The notes: generated by a model from the letters alone, not told the origin. A stretch of 64,000 nucleotides of DNA from Grimontia celer (GCF_900055185.1 NZ_FIZX01000002.1:1306586-1370585), one strand, 5' to 3'; counted from the stretch's first letter, positions 8,093 through 18,487 are shown. Numbers and translations are program-made.

Positions 8093-9775
8093 TTACTGCA
8101 AAGGATTCAGGCGTTGTTGAGTTTCCCAGTTCGGGTCAATCCACACCGACACATCCGTCGGCGCTTCCAGGGGTTGACCCAAAATCATGTCTGCAGCACG
8201 TTCGGCAACCATGATGGTTGGTCCATTCAGGTTACCGTTCGGGATAGTTGGGAATACTGACGAGTCCACCACGCGCAGATTGGCAATACCGCGAACACGA
8301 AGTTCGTTATCAAGCACGGCCATGTCATCGCTGTCTGCCCCCATTTTGCAGGTGCAGGATGGGTGATAAGCGCTTTCCACATTCGCCTTCACCCATGCAT
8401 CAATTTCTTCGTCGGATTCAACTTTCATACCCGGTTGGATTTCGCCATCGCGATAAGACGACATCGCTTCCTGCGCCAGAATCTCGCGGGTCAGGCGGAT
8501 GCAGTCACGCCAGTCCTGTTTGTCCTGTTCGGTGCTGATGTAATTGAAGATGATTTCCGGCTTGTCATTGGTGTCGGCACTTTTTATGTGCACATGGCCA
8601 CGGCTTTCCGGCTTGTTTGGCCCAACATGAACCTGGAATCCATGCCCTTCCACCGCAGACTTTCCGTCATAACGGATTGCTGCCGGCAAGAAGTGATATT
8701 GAATGTTTGGCCATTTGATGCCCGCACGGCTTCGGATAAACGCACAGGATTCAAAGTGATTGGTCGCTCCGAGGCCATCTTTGAATAAAATCCAGCGAGT
8801 ACCGATCAGACCTTTACTGATCAGTCCCAGCTTGCCGTTCAATGTGATGGGTTGTTTGCAGAAGTATTGGAAATAAACTTCCAAATGATCCTGTAGGTTT
8901 GCCCCCACACCTGGCAGGTCATGTTTCACTTCCACATTTGCATTTTCCAGCACGGATTTCGGGCCGACACCAGATACTTGCAACAGTTGCGGAGAACCGA
9001 CAGAGCCTGCAGCACTGATCACTTCTTTACGCGCTTTCACTTCAAATGACTGACCGCCTTTTTCATAGGCAATACCTACGGCTGCTTTGTTTTCAATCAG
9101 GATTTGTTTGACCGTAACGCCTTTGATTAGCGTCAAGTTGTCGCGCTTTAACGCACGTCGAAGATAGGCATTTGACGTAGAGGCTCGAACACCACCATCC
9201 ACGGTCATGTGCATGGGGCCAAAACCTTCCTGCTGATACCCGTTGTAGTCTTCTGTGATCGGATAACCAGCCTGCTCACCTGCATCGATGAACGCGCGAT
9301 ACAGCGGATTAAGCGCCATATCGTTACCGTTGCAGGTTCCTACCGGACCGTTACCGCCACGGTATTCGTCTTCACCACCAACCCAGGTTTCAGCACGTTT
9401 GAAATACGGCAAACAGTTTTGGTAGTTCCAGCCAGCCGCGCCATTAGCTTCCCATTCGTCAAAATCACAAGCGTGACCACGAACGTAAACCATACCGTTA
9501 ATCGATGAGCTGCCGCCTAAAACCTTGCCACGTGGACAATGCAGTTTGCGGCCATCCAGCCCGTCTTCAGCTTCGGTTTCAAATTGCCATGCGTACTTTT
9601 CCGTATTCATTGGGTATGAAAGCGCAGTCGGCATTTGAATGAAAATGCTTCGGTCAGTGCCACCCGCTTCAAGGATCAGCACATGATGTTCACCTGACGC
9701 ACTCAGGCGATCTGCCAGTACACAACCCGCCGATCCAGCACCAACGATGATGTAATCAAATTCTTTGTTCGACAT
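8093..9775 (-). CDS. betA: Choline dehydrogenase (FAD, GMC oxidoreductase)
   Basis: The 560-residue membrane-associated flavoenzyme oxidises choline to betaine aldehyde, the first step of glycine betaine synthesis. Near the N-terminus [18 protein letters not shown] is the ADP-binding motif; [18 protein letters not shown] is the first GMC signature; the C-terminal part has [10 protein letters not shown] with the catalytic histidine and the [17 protein letters not shown] segment. Length matches BetA (about 555-565). The ATG at 9775 ([11 protein letters not shown]) is preferred over one four codons earlier because of the G-rich site GGGGGCTGA just upstream. It lies 25 bases downstream of betB. 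Confidence 0.96.
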   Translation of the reverse strand: MSNKEFDYIIVGAGSAGCVLADRLSASGEHHVLILEAGGTDRSIFIQMPTALSYPMNTEKYAWQFETEAEDGLDGRKLHCPRGKVLGGSSSINGMVYVRGHACDFDEWEANGAAGWNYQNCLPYFKRAETWVGGEDEYRGGNGPVGTCNGNDMALNPLYRAFIDAGEQAGYPITEDYNGYQQEGFGPMHMTVDGGVRASTSNAYLRRALKRDNLTLIKGVTVKQILIENKAAVGIAYEKGGQSFEVKARKEVISAAGSVGSPQLLQVSGVGPKSVLENANVEVKHDLPGVGANLQDHLEVYFQYFCKQPITLNGKLGLISKGLIGTRWILFKDGLGATNHFESCAFIRSRAGIKWPNIQYHFLPAAIRYDGKSAVEGHGFQVHVGPNKPESRGHVHIKSADTNDKPEIIFNYISTEQDKQDWRDCIRLTREILAQEAMSSYRDGEIQPGMKVESDEEIDAWVKANVESAYHPSCTCKMGADSDDMAVLDNELRVRGIANLRVVDSSVFPTIPNGNLNGPTIMVAERAADMILGQPLEAPTDVSVWIDPNWETQQRLNPLQ

Positions 9776-9800
9776 TTCAGCCCCCATCAGTCCCGATCTC

Positions 9801-11261
9801 TTATGCGTAAGGACTGTCTACATCGCCCAATTCGACGTAAACACTCTTGGTTTGGGTGTAACTGCTTAGGGTCTGGATGCCGTTCTCACGACCAATACCG
9901 GATTGCTTATAACCGCCAACCGGCATTTCCGCCGGAGATGCGCCCCAGTTATTAATCCAGCAAATTCCCGCCTGAAGCTTGGCAATCACGCGATGTGCGC
10001 GGGAGAAATTGGTCGTAAATACACCTGCTGCGAGGCCATAGGAGGTGTCATTTGCACGGGAAATCACTTCCTGTTCTTCGCTAAATCGCAGCACAGACAT
10101 CACTGGGCCGAAAATTTCATTCTGAACATGTGACATGTCATCCGTACAGTTCGCAAACACGGTAGGTGCAACGAAGTTTCCTTTCGCCAATTCACCTTCT
10201 GTCACTTGGTAGCCACCACATAACAGGGTTGCACCACTTGCCTTACCTTTTTCAATAAAGCCGAGCACTTTGGATAGATGTTCTTTGGAAATCAACGCGC
10301 CGATTTGGGTTTCTGGGTCGGTCGGGTCGCCCACCACCAGCTTTTCAGTGCGAGCTTTCAGTTGGGCAAGGAACTTGTCATAAACATCATCATGAACAAA
10401 AACGCGGGTGCCGTGCGTACAGACTTCACCTTGGGTGTAGAAGTTGGCAATCATCGCGCCGGATACCGCGTTATCAATATCGGCATCATCGAAAACAATC
10501 AATGGAGACTTACCGCCAAGTTCCATGGTGACTGGCTTGAGCGTACCTGCCGCATCTGCCATGACTTTTTTGCCCGTGCCGCACTCTCCGGTGAAAGACA
10601 CTTTCACGATGTTGTCATGGCGCGACAGCATTTGACCCACACGGTAGTCACCCTGAACTACATTGAATACACCATCTGGCATGCCTGCTTCGGTAAAGAT
10701 TTCTGCAAGCTTCAGCGCGGTCAACGGTGTTTCTTCAGAAGGCTTAAACACCATAGCATTACCCGCGGCTAATGCTGGGCCTGCTTTCCACATCGCGATT
10801 TGAATCGGATAGTTCCAGGCACCAATACCTGCACACACGCCGAGGGGTTCTTTGCGTGTATAGAAGAATTGATTTTCGCTCAAGCTTTGCTGTTCGCCCT
10901 GAATAGCCACAGCAAGACCTGCGTAATATTCGATAACATCTGCACCGGTGACTACATCAACATATTGGGCTTCCTGCATTGGCTTACCGGTATCCAACAC
11001 TTCCAGTGCGGCCAGTTCGTCATTGCGCTCACGCAGTATCGCGACGGCTTTGTTAAGAATGCTGCGACGCTCTGCCGCACTCATTGAAGACCAAACCTTG
11101 AAGCCTTCCCATGCAGAAGTCACAGCAATGTCGACATCCGTTTGGCTTGCTTGTTGGACTTCAGCAAGCTCTGCACCGGTAGCAGGGTTTAATGTGGTAA
11201 AGGTTTCACCGGAAGTCGCGTTAACATACTTTCCGTGAATGTATAACTGTTTAATATCCAT
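9801..11261 (-). CDS. betB: Betaine aldehyde dehydrogenase
   Basis: The 486-residue NAD(P)+-dependent aldehyde dehydrogenase converts betaine aldehyde to glycine betaine. It has the general base in [20 protein letters not shown] (E near residue 251), the catalytic cysteine in [12 protein letters not shown] (near 285), and the cofactor-site motif [13 protein letters not shown]-terminal [21 protein letters not shown] is typical of BetB. Its ATG follows the betI stop codon with no base in between (TAA-ATG), so the two are translationally coupled, with the binding site inside the end of betI. Confidence 0.96.
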   Translation of the reverse strand: MDIKQLYIHGKYVNATSGETFTTLNPATGAELAEVQQASQTDVDIAVTSAWEGFKVWSSMSAAERRSILNKAVAILRERNDELAALEVLDTGKPMQEAQYVDVVTGADVIEYYAGLAVAIQGEQQSLSENQFFYTRKEPLGVCAGIGAWNYPIQIAMWKAGPALAAGNAMVFKPSEETPLTALKLAEIFTEAGMPDGVFNVVQGDYRVGQMLSRHDNIVKVSFTGECGTGKKVMADAAGTLKPVTMELGGKSPLIVFDDADIDNAVSGAMIANFYTQGEVCTHGTRVFVHDDVYDKFLAQLKARTEKLVVGDPTDPETQIGALISKEHLSKVLGFIEKGKASGATLLCGGYQVTEGELAKGNFVAPTVFANCTDDMSHVQNEIFGPVMSVLRFSEEQEVISRANDTSYGLAAGVFTTNFSRAHRVIAKLQAGICWINNWGASPAEMPVGGYKQSGIGRENGIQTLSSYTQTKSVYVELGDVDSPYA

Positions 11262-11873
11262 TTAATTTTTGCCTTTTGATATGGATTCAAATTCTTTTAG
11301 CTGAAGCTTGAGATAGTCTTCGACTGTCGCGACAGCAGCGTGTGGATCAATGCCCTCGGGAGCCAGTGCTCCACGAAGCCAAATCCCATCGATCATCGCC
11401 GCGATGCCTTGTGCAACGAAGTCTGCGCGGTCTGTCGGCATCAGTTTTTTCAATTCAATGCGAAGGTGAGATAGCAGGCGTTTTTCATTAACGCGCTGCA
11501 ATCTGAAAAGCGCTGGTTGGTGCATGGCATGAGACCAAAACGCCAGCCAGGTTTTGGTGACTTTGCTGTTGACCTGATTTGGGTCGAAGTTACCTTCAAC
11601 GATTGCCAGAATCCGGCCATATGCATCTTCACGGGAGGTGATGTTCAATCGGATTTGTACGCCATTGGAGAGCTCGCGAAGTACGGATCTCATGGTTTCT
11701 TCCAGAAGACCATCTTTCCCGCCAAAGTAGTGATTAATAATGCCTGCTGATACCCCCGCTTTGCGGCTGATCAGCGAAACACTTGCACCTGCCAGACCGA
11801 CTTCATCGATCACTGCCATGGTTGCAGCGACTAGCTGTGGGCGGCGAATCGCTGGCATCCCTACTTTTGGCAT
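11262..11873 (-). CDS. betI: TetR-family repressor of choline metabolism
   Basis: The 203-residue regulator begins [18 protein letters not shown], closely following the BetI consensus. The helix-turn-helix is at residues 29-50 ([20 protein letters not shown]). The C-terminal domain would bind choline or a product and release the DNA. It is the first gene of the six-gene operon, and the palindrome at 11936-11955 in its own leader is the likely operator, giving autorepression relieved by choline. The length matches BetI (about 195-205). Confidence 0.95.
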   Translation of the reverse strand: MPKVGMPAIRRPQLVAATMAVIDEVGLAGASVSLISRKAGVSAGIINHYFGGKDGLLEETMRSVLRELSNGVQIRLNITSREDAYGRILAIVEGNFDPNQVNSKVTKTWLAFWSHAMHQPALFRLQRVNEKRLLSHLRIELKKLMPTDRADFVAQGIAAMIDGIWLRGALAPEGIDPHAAVATVEDYLKLQLKEFESISKGKN

Positions 11874-11935
11874 TCATTCCTCCGGGCGTGTTCAAACATT
11901 CCATACATCGGTTAAAAATGTAGCGGAAATGTTTC

Positions 11936-11955
11936 TTGATTGAACGTTCAATTAA
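11936..11955. promoter_or_regulatory. BetI-type operator palindrome
   Basis: The 14-bp perfect palindrome attgaacgttcaat (11939-11952) extends to a 20-bp imperfect one. It lies 63-82 bases ahead of the betI start and over the predicted transcription start of the operon. Its size and symmetry suit a TetR-family dimer such as BetI. Confidence 0.75.
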
Positions 11956-11960
11956 AAACA

Positions 11961-11988
11961 GAGTTACAAATAAAACATTTGTTGTCAA
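11961..11988 (-). promoter_or_regulatory. Predicted sigma70-type promoter of betIBA-choXWV
   Basis: On the minus strand a perfect TTGACA (11988-11983) is followed 16 bases later by TAACTC (11966-11961), a weak -10. Transcription would start near 11954, inside the palindrome, so bound repressor would block initiation. Confidence 0.5.
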
Positions 11989-12202
11989 AATAATATTTTA
12001 AGTGTAAATGTGGAAAAGAAATCAATATGAGGAATTTAATATTAATATTTCAGGTATTTATAGAGAAACCATGACATACAACAGAAGTGTTCAATTGCTT
12101 AATATTTAGCACTCTAAACATTTTTAGCAGTAGCACAGCCAGCAATAGTACTCTCATGGCGAGAGCACTATCCCCGAATTTTCGACTATTCGGATATCGT
12201 TG
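11989..12202. other. Intergenic region between betI leader and antiporter gene
   Basis: AT-rich in its betI-proximal half. Nearer the antiporter it has two small hairpins (CTCTC/GAGAG near 12147-12162 and CCGAAT/ATTCGG near 12174-12193) without T-runs. No gene is visible. Confidence 0.5.
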
Positions 12203-13414
12203 CTATTCCGTCATCCGCTTAATGATCTTGACCGTGATGAGCGGATAAACAATGAGTGAGACCAAAATCATCAAAAATGCCATGCCAAGGAACAGCGACT
12301 GATACTCAAAAGTGGAAGGCAGCAACAGTATCAAGGCTACAGATACCGCTCCCCTTGCACCGGAAAAGTTCAGCAGCCAAAATTCATTCATTGTCAGGGG
12401 TTCACGCTCCACCCGCATCACTGGTTTTAATGCCCCTAGAGCAATAAAACGAGCCGCAAACAATAAAGCCAATGCGAGTACTGTATAGAGAACAGGTAAT
12501 GTTGAATCTGATGTCAGCGTGAAATAGCTAGTGCCCAACAGGAAGAACAGCAAGGCATTGGCGGCGTAATCCAGGTATTCCCAAACCTTTTCTTCTGATT
12601 CCCTGTTCTTGCTGTCGTGATCCGGCTTATAGCCATATGCCAATGCTGCTGCAAATACCGCCAAAATTCCCGAGAAGTGAAGAAATTCAGCCAGCGCAAA
12701 GCTGCCATAGGCCAATGCCAGCGTAATATTGGTGGTAAGGATATAATGCGATGTGTGCATTAGCTTCAATACCCATCTTGCTACCCTTCCCAGCACAGCC
12801 CCAGATATCAGAGCGCCAAAAATGTGGGTGACAAAACTGAACCCTGTTTGCAGAGCATCGAAGCTTTCATCGCTAAATATTAATAAGGCGAGAATACCTG
12901 CCACTGTCACCACGAAGCCGTCATTTAGAATCGACTCTCCCTCAATCAGCAGCTTCTGATTTTCCGTCACCGCTTCATTGCCTTTAAACAGCGCACTGAC
13001 TGCTAGCGGGTCTGTTGCTGAGATAATCACGCCAAACAAGAGTGCCGGAAGCCATTCCACGCCAAGCAGAAGATAAAGAGCACCACCGATCACCAGCATA
13101 CTGATAATAATGCCCAGCGTGCCCGCCAGCATCGCCGGCAGCAAAATCGGCCTGAAATGAAATAGGCACATTTTCTTGGTAGAAGCGAAGATAAGGAGTG
13201 GTACAAACACAAAGAGGACAATTTCCGGATTCAATACCAACTCCGGTAGGCCCGCGTTAGAGGAGGAAGCGACCCACCCATAAAGCAATCCAGCCAGTAG
13301 AATCCAAATGATGTCGGAAAACACCATCCAGCGTTCGGATATATAGAAAATAACATTCAGCGCGACCCAGCCAAGCGCGGCGTATGTCACTAGCGCGGGA
13401 ACAGATTCAGTCAT
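12203..13414 (-). CDS. NhaP-type sodium (or potassium)/proton antiporter
   Basis: The 403-residue inner-membrane protein has about 12 hydrophobic segments and the hallmarks of the CPA1 family: ISATDPLAVSALFKG (the ATDP ion-binding motif, near residue 140) and IEGESILNDGFVVTV (the ES-LNDG motif, near 165). It should exchange cytoplasmic Na+ or K+ for protons and help with pH and salt homeostasis. There is no C-terminal cytoplasmic TrkA-type domain, so it is a short form. It is transcribed away from clcA; the 250-bp region between them holds both promoters. Ion preference cannot be read from the sequence. Confidence 0.88.
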   Translation of the reverse strand: MTESVPALVTYAALGWVALNVIFYISERWMVFSDIIWILLAGLLYGWVASSSNAGLPELVLNPEIVLFVFVPLLIFASTKKMCLFHFRPILLPAMLAGTLGIIISMLVIGGALYLLLGVEWLPALLFGVIISATDPLAVSALFKGNEAVTENQKLLIEGESILNDGFVVTVAGILALLIFSDESFDALQTGFSFVTHIFGALISGAVLGRVARWVLKLMHTSHYILTTNITLALAYGSFALAEFLHFSGILAVFAAALAYGYKPDHDSKNRESEEKVWEYLDYAANALLFFLLGTSYFTLTSDSTLPVLYTVLALALLFAARFIALGALKPVMRVEREPLTMNEFWLLNFSGARGAVSVALILLLPSTFEYQSLFLGMAFLMILVSLIVYPLITVKIIKRMTE

Positions 13415-13667
13415 AAGGCTATAAAATTTTTGAAGAAGATTGAGTTAACCATAGGGTCTGTTGACCTTTAGTGGTTGATTTTTGCAGCAGTTTGATTCCC
13501 TAAGTGTACAAATTGGATATCCAGTTACCCTATCCATCAAACGTTGAGCTTTTTTGTGTAGATAATCGATGAAAAACAGTTCACTTCCCTTTATGTATCA
13601 TTTCCGAAAAGTAACCTTCCTATCTCCTGCTCTATGCTGAATGCGAGTCAAAACGAAGGGAAAGGCA

Positions 13668-15077
13668 ATGGCACAGCAAACAAATGAGGCGCAAGACGAA
13701 TCCCTACAAAGGAACCCTCAGTCCAATGTGATGCGTCGCTTCCTTGCCAGCCATCAAAGCTCGCTTCCTATTCTTTTCCTTGCGGTATTCGTTGGCCTAT
13801 TAGCAGGGCTGCTCTGTACTTTCTTCGATATCGCCATTGATTGGGTCATCACGCAACGTAATGAATGGTCAAAAGCCCATGGCGAAATGTCGCTGCTGAC
13901 CATAGTGGCTGTTGTCGTCAGTAGCGCTTTGCTCTCTGCATTCGGTTTTCTGTTGGTAAAGAAAGTTGCTCCAGAGGCTGCTGGTTCTGGGATCCCTGAG
14001 ATAGAAGGCGCACTTGATGGGCTTCGTCCCGTTCGTTGGTGGCGGGTAATTCCAGCAAAGTTCTTTGGCGGTATAGGCGCAATTGGTGCTGGACTGGTTT
14101 TGGGACGTGAAGGGCCTTCCGTGCAAATGGGTTCCAGCGTCGGCAGAATGATCACTGATGTATTTCGGCTCAATGATGATGAAAGTCGCCACACCTTGGT
14201 AGCTTCAGGGGCTGCCGCAGGTTTAGCTGCAGCCTTTAACGCACCACTCGCAGGAATTATGTTTGTCGTTGAAGAGATGCGCCCTCAGTTTCGCTATAAC
14301 CTGATTTCGATTAAGTCCGTCATGATTGCCGCGATTGTCGCGACCATTACCTACCGATATTTTCAGGGACAAGGCGCGATGATCCCCTTACCTGCACATG
14401 CAGATGTGCCTTTGGAAGCCTTGGGGCTTTTCCTGATTCTGGGGCTGATGTTTGGTGGTTTTGGCGTACTGTTCAACCGAATGGTGGTTTGGAGTATGGA
14501 CGGTTTCGAGCGCCTGCACCGACATAAAACTAAGCGGTTTATCGGCATTGGCGCAGCGCTCGGCGCCATGTTTGGTGTGATGATCATTTTTCTGCCTCGA
14601 TTAACTGGCGCAGGTGAAAGTCTGATCACAGATGCCGTTGGCGGGTCGTTTACGCTTTCGATGCTTCTACTGCTCTTCGTGGCCCGAACCGTCACCACTC
14701 TCGCCTGTTTCTGTTCCGGCGCACCCGGCGGTGTCTTCGCCCCCATGCTTGCACTGGGAACACTCTTCGGTACCTGTTTTGGTGCCGTTTGTATGTTGGT
14801 ATTTCCGGACTTTGACATCACTATCGGAATGTTTGCTGTCGCAGGCATGGGCGCATTGTTTGCTGCTACCGTTCGCGCGCCCATTACCGGAATACTTCTG
14901 GTGATAGAACTCACCCATAACTATGAGCTTATCCTACCTCTTTTGATTACGTCTCTCGGTGCAACCATGACGGCGCAGGCCATGGGCGGAAAACCGCTCT
15001 ACAGTCAGCTCTTGCAACGCACCCTGAGTAAGCAAAAAGCAGCCGTAAGCACTGAAAATGAAAATACGCCGACATAA
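13668..15077 (+). CDS. clcA: ClcA-type H+/Cl- exchange transporter
   Basis: The product (about 469 residues) contains all key CLC elements: GSGIPE (Ser that coordinates Cl-), GREGPSVQMG with the gating glutamate, VVEEMRPQFRYNLIS with the internal proton glutamate (matching E203 of E. coli ClcA), GAPGGVFAPMLALG, and the C-terminal YSQLL tyrosine that lines the anion path. It is therefore predicted to be an exchanger, not a channel. In enteric bacteria and Vibrio ClcA helps during acid stress. The ATG at 13668 follows AAGGGAAAGG; an in-frame ATG nine codons earlier (13641) is less well placed. Confidence 0.95.
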   Translation: MAQQTNEAQDESLQRNPQSNVMRRFLASHQSSLPILFLAVFVGLLAGLLCTFFDIAIDWVITQRNEWSKAHGEMSLLTIVAVVVSSALLSAFGFLLVKKVAPEAAGSGIPEIEGALDGLRPVRWWRVIPAKFFGGIGAIGAGLVLGREGPSVQMGSSVGRMITDVFRLNDDESRHTLVASGAAAGLAAAFNAPLAGIMFVVEEMRPQFRYNLISIKSVMIAAIVATITYRYFQGQGAMIPLPAHADVPLEALGLFLILGLMFGGFGVLFNRMVVWSMDGFERLHRHKTKRFIGIGAALGAMFGVMIIFLPRLTGAGESLITDAVGGSFTLSMLLLLFVARTVTTLACFCSGAPGGVFAPMLALGTLFGTCFGAVCMLVFPDFDITIGMFAVAGMGALFAATVRAPITGILLVIELTHNYELILPLLITSLGATMTAQAMGGKPLYSQLLQRTLSKQKAAVSTENENTPT

Positions 15078-15105
15078 AAAAACCGCTTCATAAAGCGGCT
15101 TTCTC
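15076..15105. terminator. Bidirectional terminator between clcA and the small membrane protein gene
   Basis: CCGCTT (15083-15088) pairs with AAGCGG (15093-15098), with an A-run before it and T-rich sequence after it. It serves the rightward clcA and, with its seven-T run on the minus strand, the leftward gene ending at 15125. Confidence 0.8.
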
Positions 15106-15124
15106 AAGGGGGAGTCTGTTTATT

Positions 15125-15490
15125 TTAGGCAGTCTGTGCCTGTCGGTTGCTGTAAGGGCTTTTTAAATCAGTCAGCACTTTCGCACCATACATACCGCGG
15201 TAGAAAACCCAAAGGTAAGTGACACCCGCTGTCAGCATACCAATACCAAATGGGATCAGCAGCAGATTCATCAACGCCAGAGGCACTGCAATCCAAAAGG
15301 TGCGAATAATCCAGCGGAAATGGTCAACATACATGTCTTCCCCGGCTTCCTGCGCTTCTTTGCGTTTAAAGTAAGCAAACGCAGCACCAGCAATGCTGAA
15401 AACACCGAAGGTCAGCAGGCCACTAAGCAGCAGCATGTATGCGATCATGGCAGAAGATTTAAACTTTGAAGGCTTTGTATCTGTTGTCAT
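15125..15490 (-). CDS. Small membrane protein, DUF4870-like
   Basis: The product (121 residues from the ATG at 15490) has three to four hydrophobic helices (MIAYMLLLSGLLTFGVFSIA, a central WIAVPLALMNLLLIPFGIG and TAGVTYLWVFYRGMYGA), with an acidic loop EAQEAGEDMYVDHFRWIIRT between. The pattern of helix-KRKEA-x-DHFRWIIRTFW is common in DUF4870/Tic20-like small membrane proteins found in many proteobacteria. No function is established. A longer frame from a TTG at 15556 is possible but lacks a ribosome binding site. Confidence 0.75.
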   Translation of the reverse strand: MTTDTKPSKFKSSAMIAYMLLLSGLLTFGVFSIAGAAFAYFKRKEAQEAGEDMYVDHFRWIIRTFWIAVPLALMNLLLIPFGIGMLTAGVTYLWVFYRGMYGAKVLTDLKSPYSNRQAQTA

Positions 15491-15746
15491 TATATTTGTA
15501 CTTATTTTTACGTGAGCGTGAAAAAAAGCGCATGTTAATTCATTAAATTGACTCAAATCAACACATCAATAAACATTTAGATAAATCACGTTACAAACTC
15601 ATTTTTTTGTTCATTTAACAAGCAGAAATGGACAACTGAGATAGATTCACCCCCCAAATGTTAGTTTTCGAGAAAGCACCGGACTTACAACAAAGTATCA
15701 TTAAGCGTGAGCACTATCGTGATGAGATGCAGTAACAGGGATAAAA

Positions 15747-15771
15747 AAAGGGCTCATCACGAGCCCTTTCG
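15747..15771 (-). terminator. Rho-independent terminator after the YiaV-like gene
   Basis: AAAGGGCTC (15747-15755) pairs perfectly with GAGCCCTTT (15761-15769) around a 5-nt loop; on the minus strand a T-run follows. It lies 15 bases past the stop at 15785. Confidence 0.88.
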
Positions 15772-15784
15772 GAAATAAATTCGA

Positions 15785-17008
15785 TTAAATCGAGTAGATG
15801 AAGTAAAGCTGGGCTTTCATTCGGATGATGATGCCGCGAATCACATCAAGGAAGCTCATAAACCCGATAGGTTTCTCACCTGATACCCACGCCAATCCCA
15901 CTGCGCCGACAGGAATGTCATAGCCTTCCGGTTCTTCCAGTTTCAGCCTGACAAAATGGTGCTTGTTAGCAAGGTTTGAACCTGTAGTCATGCGCACATT
16001 GTCGTCAGTGGCAATCAGTCGGGCCTGAGATTCTCCTGTTGCTTCAACAATCCCCTCTACTTCTGCTTTAAAGATCTTACCTGGGTAAACCGGGCTCGCG
16101 AATTCAGCATACTGCCCCACTTCAACATTACGAATAGCCTGATGGTTCACCCGCATCAGCACATATTTTTCGTCGGTGTACATGTGAATGCGAGGAACCA
16201 TACCGACATACTGCCCCTCACGCATGATGAAGTTGGTGACATAACCATCTGAAGGTGCACGCACTCGGGTTTGCTCTAGATTCCATTCAGCCTGCGCCGT
16301 ATTCTCTTTCGCACTTTCCAGCTCGGCTTCTTTAGTTGCAACCGCCAATACTGACTTCTCTTTGGTCAAACGTGCTTGTTCAACCCCGATCTCCGCCTTT
16401 TGTATTTGCTTTTCGAGCGTAGCGATTTGCGCCTCAGCAAGTTGGACTTTATTGCGTTGCTCGTCCATCACAGATTCCGTCACGGTATTTGGCGCACGCT
16501 TGTTCTGAGTGATGTAGCGGTTAAGTTGGTTCGCTTTCCATTTAGCGTCTTCTTTTGCCGCTGCCAGTTGGCTTTCCAGCACGTTCAGATCTGCTTTAGT
16601 CGCTTCATATTGCTGCTCGTTTAAAGAAACATCCTGAATCGCCACTTCAAGTGCCACGTTTCCAGCGTGTTCAGCAACAGCAGCACGGTTGAGAGCGATC
16701 TCATAGGGTTCTGCATCAAGCGTGTAAACAAGCTGGCCTTCTTCGACGCGCTGGTTTGGATTAACGTAAATTTGGTCAACATTACCACGAATTTGGTTAG
16801 ACCCCGGGCGCAATTGAATATGCGGAGACTGCACGACAGACCCACCAGTTAGATCCATCGGCGTGAAGTTCAATAAGCCAATCCATACAAAAATCAGCCA
16901 TGAACCACCACCAATGTAAGCAAACGCTTTGCTATAAACGTTCCATGGCATGCCAACCAGGCGAAGCAGGTAAATAAAGAGTGCCCATACGGCCAAACCT
17001 TCAAGCAT
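15785..17008 (-). CDS. yiaV: HlyD-family membrane fusion protein, YiaV-like
   Basis: The product (about 407 residues) has two N-terminal hydrophobic segments (residues 3-20 and 30-50), then a biotinyl-lipoyl hybrid motif split by a long coiled coil (about 110-260, rich in Ala, Glu and Gln), and a beta-barrel domain. RAPSDGYVTNFIMREGQYVG is the second lipoyl half. This is the periplasmic adaptor fold of HlyD/EmrA proteins. It follows a DUF3302 gene with an 8-nt overlap, exactly as E. coli yiaW-yiaV are paired. The start at 17008 has a near-perfect AAGGAGG site; the longer frame to 17077 does not. The exported substrate is unknown and no outer-membrane partner is adjacent. Confidence 0.85.
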   Translation of the reverse strand: MLEGLAVWALFIYLLRLVGMPWNVYSKAFAYIGGGSWLIFVWIGLLNFTPMDLTGGSVVQSPHIQLRPGSNQIRGNVDQIYVNPNQRVEEGQLVYTLDAEPYEIALNRAAVAEHAGNVALEVAIQDVSLNEQQYEATKADLNVLESQLAAAKEDAKWKANQLNRYITQNKRAPNTVTESVMDEQRNKVQLAEAQIATLEKQIQKAEIGVEQARLTKEKSVLAVATKEAELESAKENTAQAEWNLEQTRVRAPSDGYVTNFIMREGQYVGMVPRIHMYTDEKYVLMRVNHQAIRNVEVGQYAEFASPVYPGKIFKAEVEGIVEATGESQARLIATDDNVRMTTGSNLANKHHFVRLKLEEPEGYDIPVGAVGLAWVSGEKPIGFMSFLDVIRGIIIRMKAQLYFIYSI

Positions 17009-17360
17009 GATTTTCCTCCTTCTCGCTAACTGTGTTTGTGGTGATTTCGGTTTCATTGACCGGCTCACTCGACTCACGCCAGATGTCCCGAATCTTTCTC
17101 AGTGCCTTTTCTCCATCCACAAACGCGAGAATCACGGCAACCACCCACACCCAATGCCAGATAAAACCAATCCACGTCAGGGCGGATATCAATCCCATTT
17201 GGTGATGCTGCTTTTTACGGGCTTTGCTGACAGGCAATTCATGGACTTTCCAGAAGCCAAACGCGATTGCACCAACCGATCCCAAAAGAACAACCAGCGC
17301 GACCACATGAAGGACAGTATCCGTGGTGGTATCTACAAAAGGGGTTGCCAACAGGCTCAT
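17001..17360 (-). CDS. yiaW: DUF3302 inner-membrane protein, YiaW-like
   Basis: The 119-residue protein has two transmembrane helices (VLHVVALVVLLGSVGAIAFGF and a second around GLISALTWIGFIWHWVWVVA) separated by a short basic loop KARKKQHHQMG, with an acidic C-terminal tail. This matches the small DUF3302 proteins encoded beside HlyD-type adaptors. The ATG follows GGAG at a normal distance. It overlaps the start of the adaptor gene, which points to a joint membrane complex. Function is not established in the family. Confidence 0.85.
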   Translation of the reverse strand: MSLLATPFVDTTTDTVLHVVALVVLLGSVGAIAFGFWKVHELPVSKARKKQHHQMGLISALTWIGFIWHWVWVVAVILAFVDGEKALRKIRDIWRESSEPVNETEITTNTVSEKEENHA

Positions 17361-17488
17361 TCACATACTCCGATATTCATTCAATGCATGAATGCTCACA
17401 CGAAGAGATTAACGACACCTGAATATGGATTGATTACATTATTTGTTGGTATATATTGATTCAAACTATCCAATCATATTCGTATTTC

Positions 17489-18487
17489 ATGTTCGACATC
17501 TCATTTATCCGTATGGCTTACATCCGTCCGCTAATCAGTGGTGCATGTTCGAAATATCACTTAACGCCGGAACAACTGGGTATTCCGGCCTCGCTGTATC
17601 GTGATGAAATGGCACTCGTCCCCCATGCGATAGTCAATGGATGGCTAACAAAAATCGCCGAGCTCTCAGGCAACCCGTCTTACCCTCTCGCCATTGCAGC
17701 TTCCCTGACGATTTCCTCCATTGATGTGAAAGCAAACTGGTTTATGTCTGCACCGGATTTGGCAGTCACCTTCAGGCGAATCAACTATGGTTTGAGCTGC
17801 TTTCACTCAGGCGCTCACTACGTGGGAAGGCAGTCTGGAAAGTTGTTGAAGTGGTGTTATGACAACGAATACTCAGGAACGGCGGCAGGTATCGATTCAC
17901 TACGCGTCGCGATTATGATGACCTCCGTTCTTCGCCATTTCACCCATGACGGTTTTGCGCCGCTGGCTGTCAGACTCAAAGGAACGGATATCGATATCAA
18001 CGCTGCAAGCGAATGGTTTGGATGTGAAGTGAAGACAGGTTGTGCCATGACGGAAGTCTGGTTCGACAACAAATTACTGCTTTTGGAACATGCCGTGCCG
18101 CGCGACCATAACAAAGCGACTCTGATTTCTTTGTTTGATTTGGATGAACTGGTCAACATGCCGCAACGCGATGACCCCACCAAAGCGCTTTATGAAGTGG
18201 TGAATTTCTCCCGGCATTACGGCATGCCTTCTTTGGAAACGGTCGCATCAACACTGGGCCTTTCCACGCAGCAATTGCAGCGGCGATTACATCGACTGGG
18301 TTTCAGTTTCTCATCCATGCGGGGTTATGTGCTGAATAACATTGCGGCAAGGTACATGCTAAAGGGCTATGCCCCGGATGAGGTTGCCCGTCTACTTGGC
18401 TACAGCAACCCACAAAGCTTCACCAAAGCCTTCCAACGTGTCCGTGGGTGTACGCCGAAAGAGTACATGCGACGTATGGAACACTGA
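17489..18487 (+). CDS. AraC-family transcriptional regulator
   Basis: The product (about 332 residues) has an N-terminal ligand-sensing domain of the OruR/ArgR-like type (AYIRPLISGACSKYHLTPEQ onward) and a C-terminal AraC DNA-binding domain: SLETVASTLGLSTQQLQRRL (first helix-turn-helix) and ARYMLKGYAPDEVARLLGYS followed by NPQSFTKAFQRVRGCTPKEY (second). It is divergent from the yiaWV-like pair and may control it. The start is uncertain: ATGs at 17489 and 17513 and a TTG at 17456 are in frame and none has a clear binding site. Confidence 0.85.
   Translation: MFDISFIRMAYIRPLISGACSKYHLTPEQLGIPASLYRDEMALVPHAIVNGWLTKIAELSGNPSYPLAIAASLTISSIDVKANWFMSAPDLAVTFRRINYGLSCFHSGAHYVGRQSGKLLKWCYDNEYSGTAAGIDSLRVAIMMTSVLRHFTHDGFAPLAVRLKGTDIDINAASEWFGCEVKTGCAMTEVWFDNKLLLLEHAVPRDHNKATLISLFDLDELVNMPQRDDPTKALYEVVNFSRHYGMPSLETVASTLGLSTQQLQRRLHRLGFSFSSMRGYVLNNIAARYMLKGYAPDEVARLLGYSNPQSFTKAFQRVRGCTPKEYMRRMEH

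Noticed and set aside
12147-12193. Two small hairpins after the antiporter gene as terminators
   Set aside because: Neither is followed by a T-run on the minus strand, and one has a G-U pair, so I do not call them terminators.
13754-14194. Long antisense frame inside clcA
   Set aside because: The rightward ClcA frame has all family motifs; the antisense translation is a shadow.
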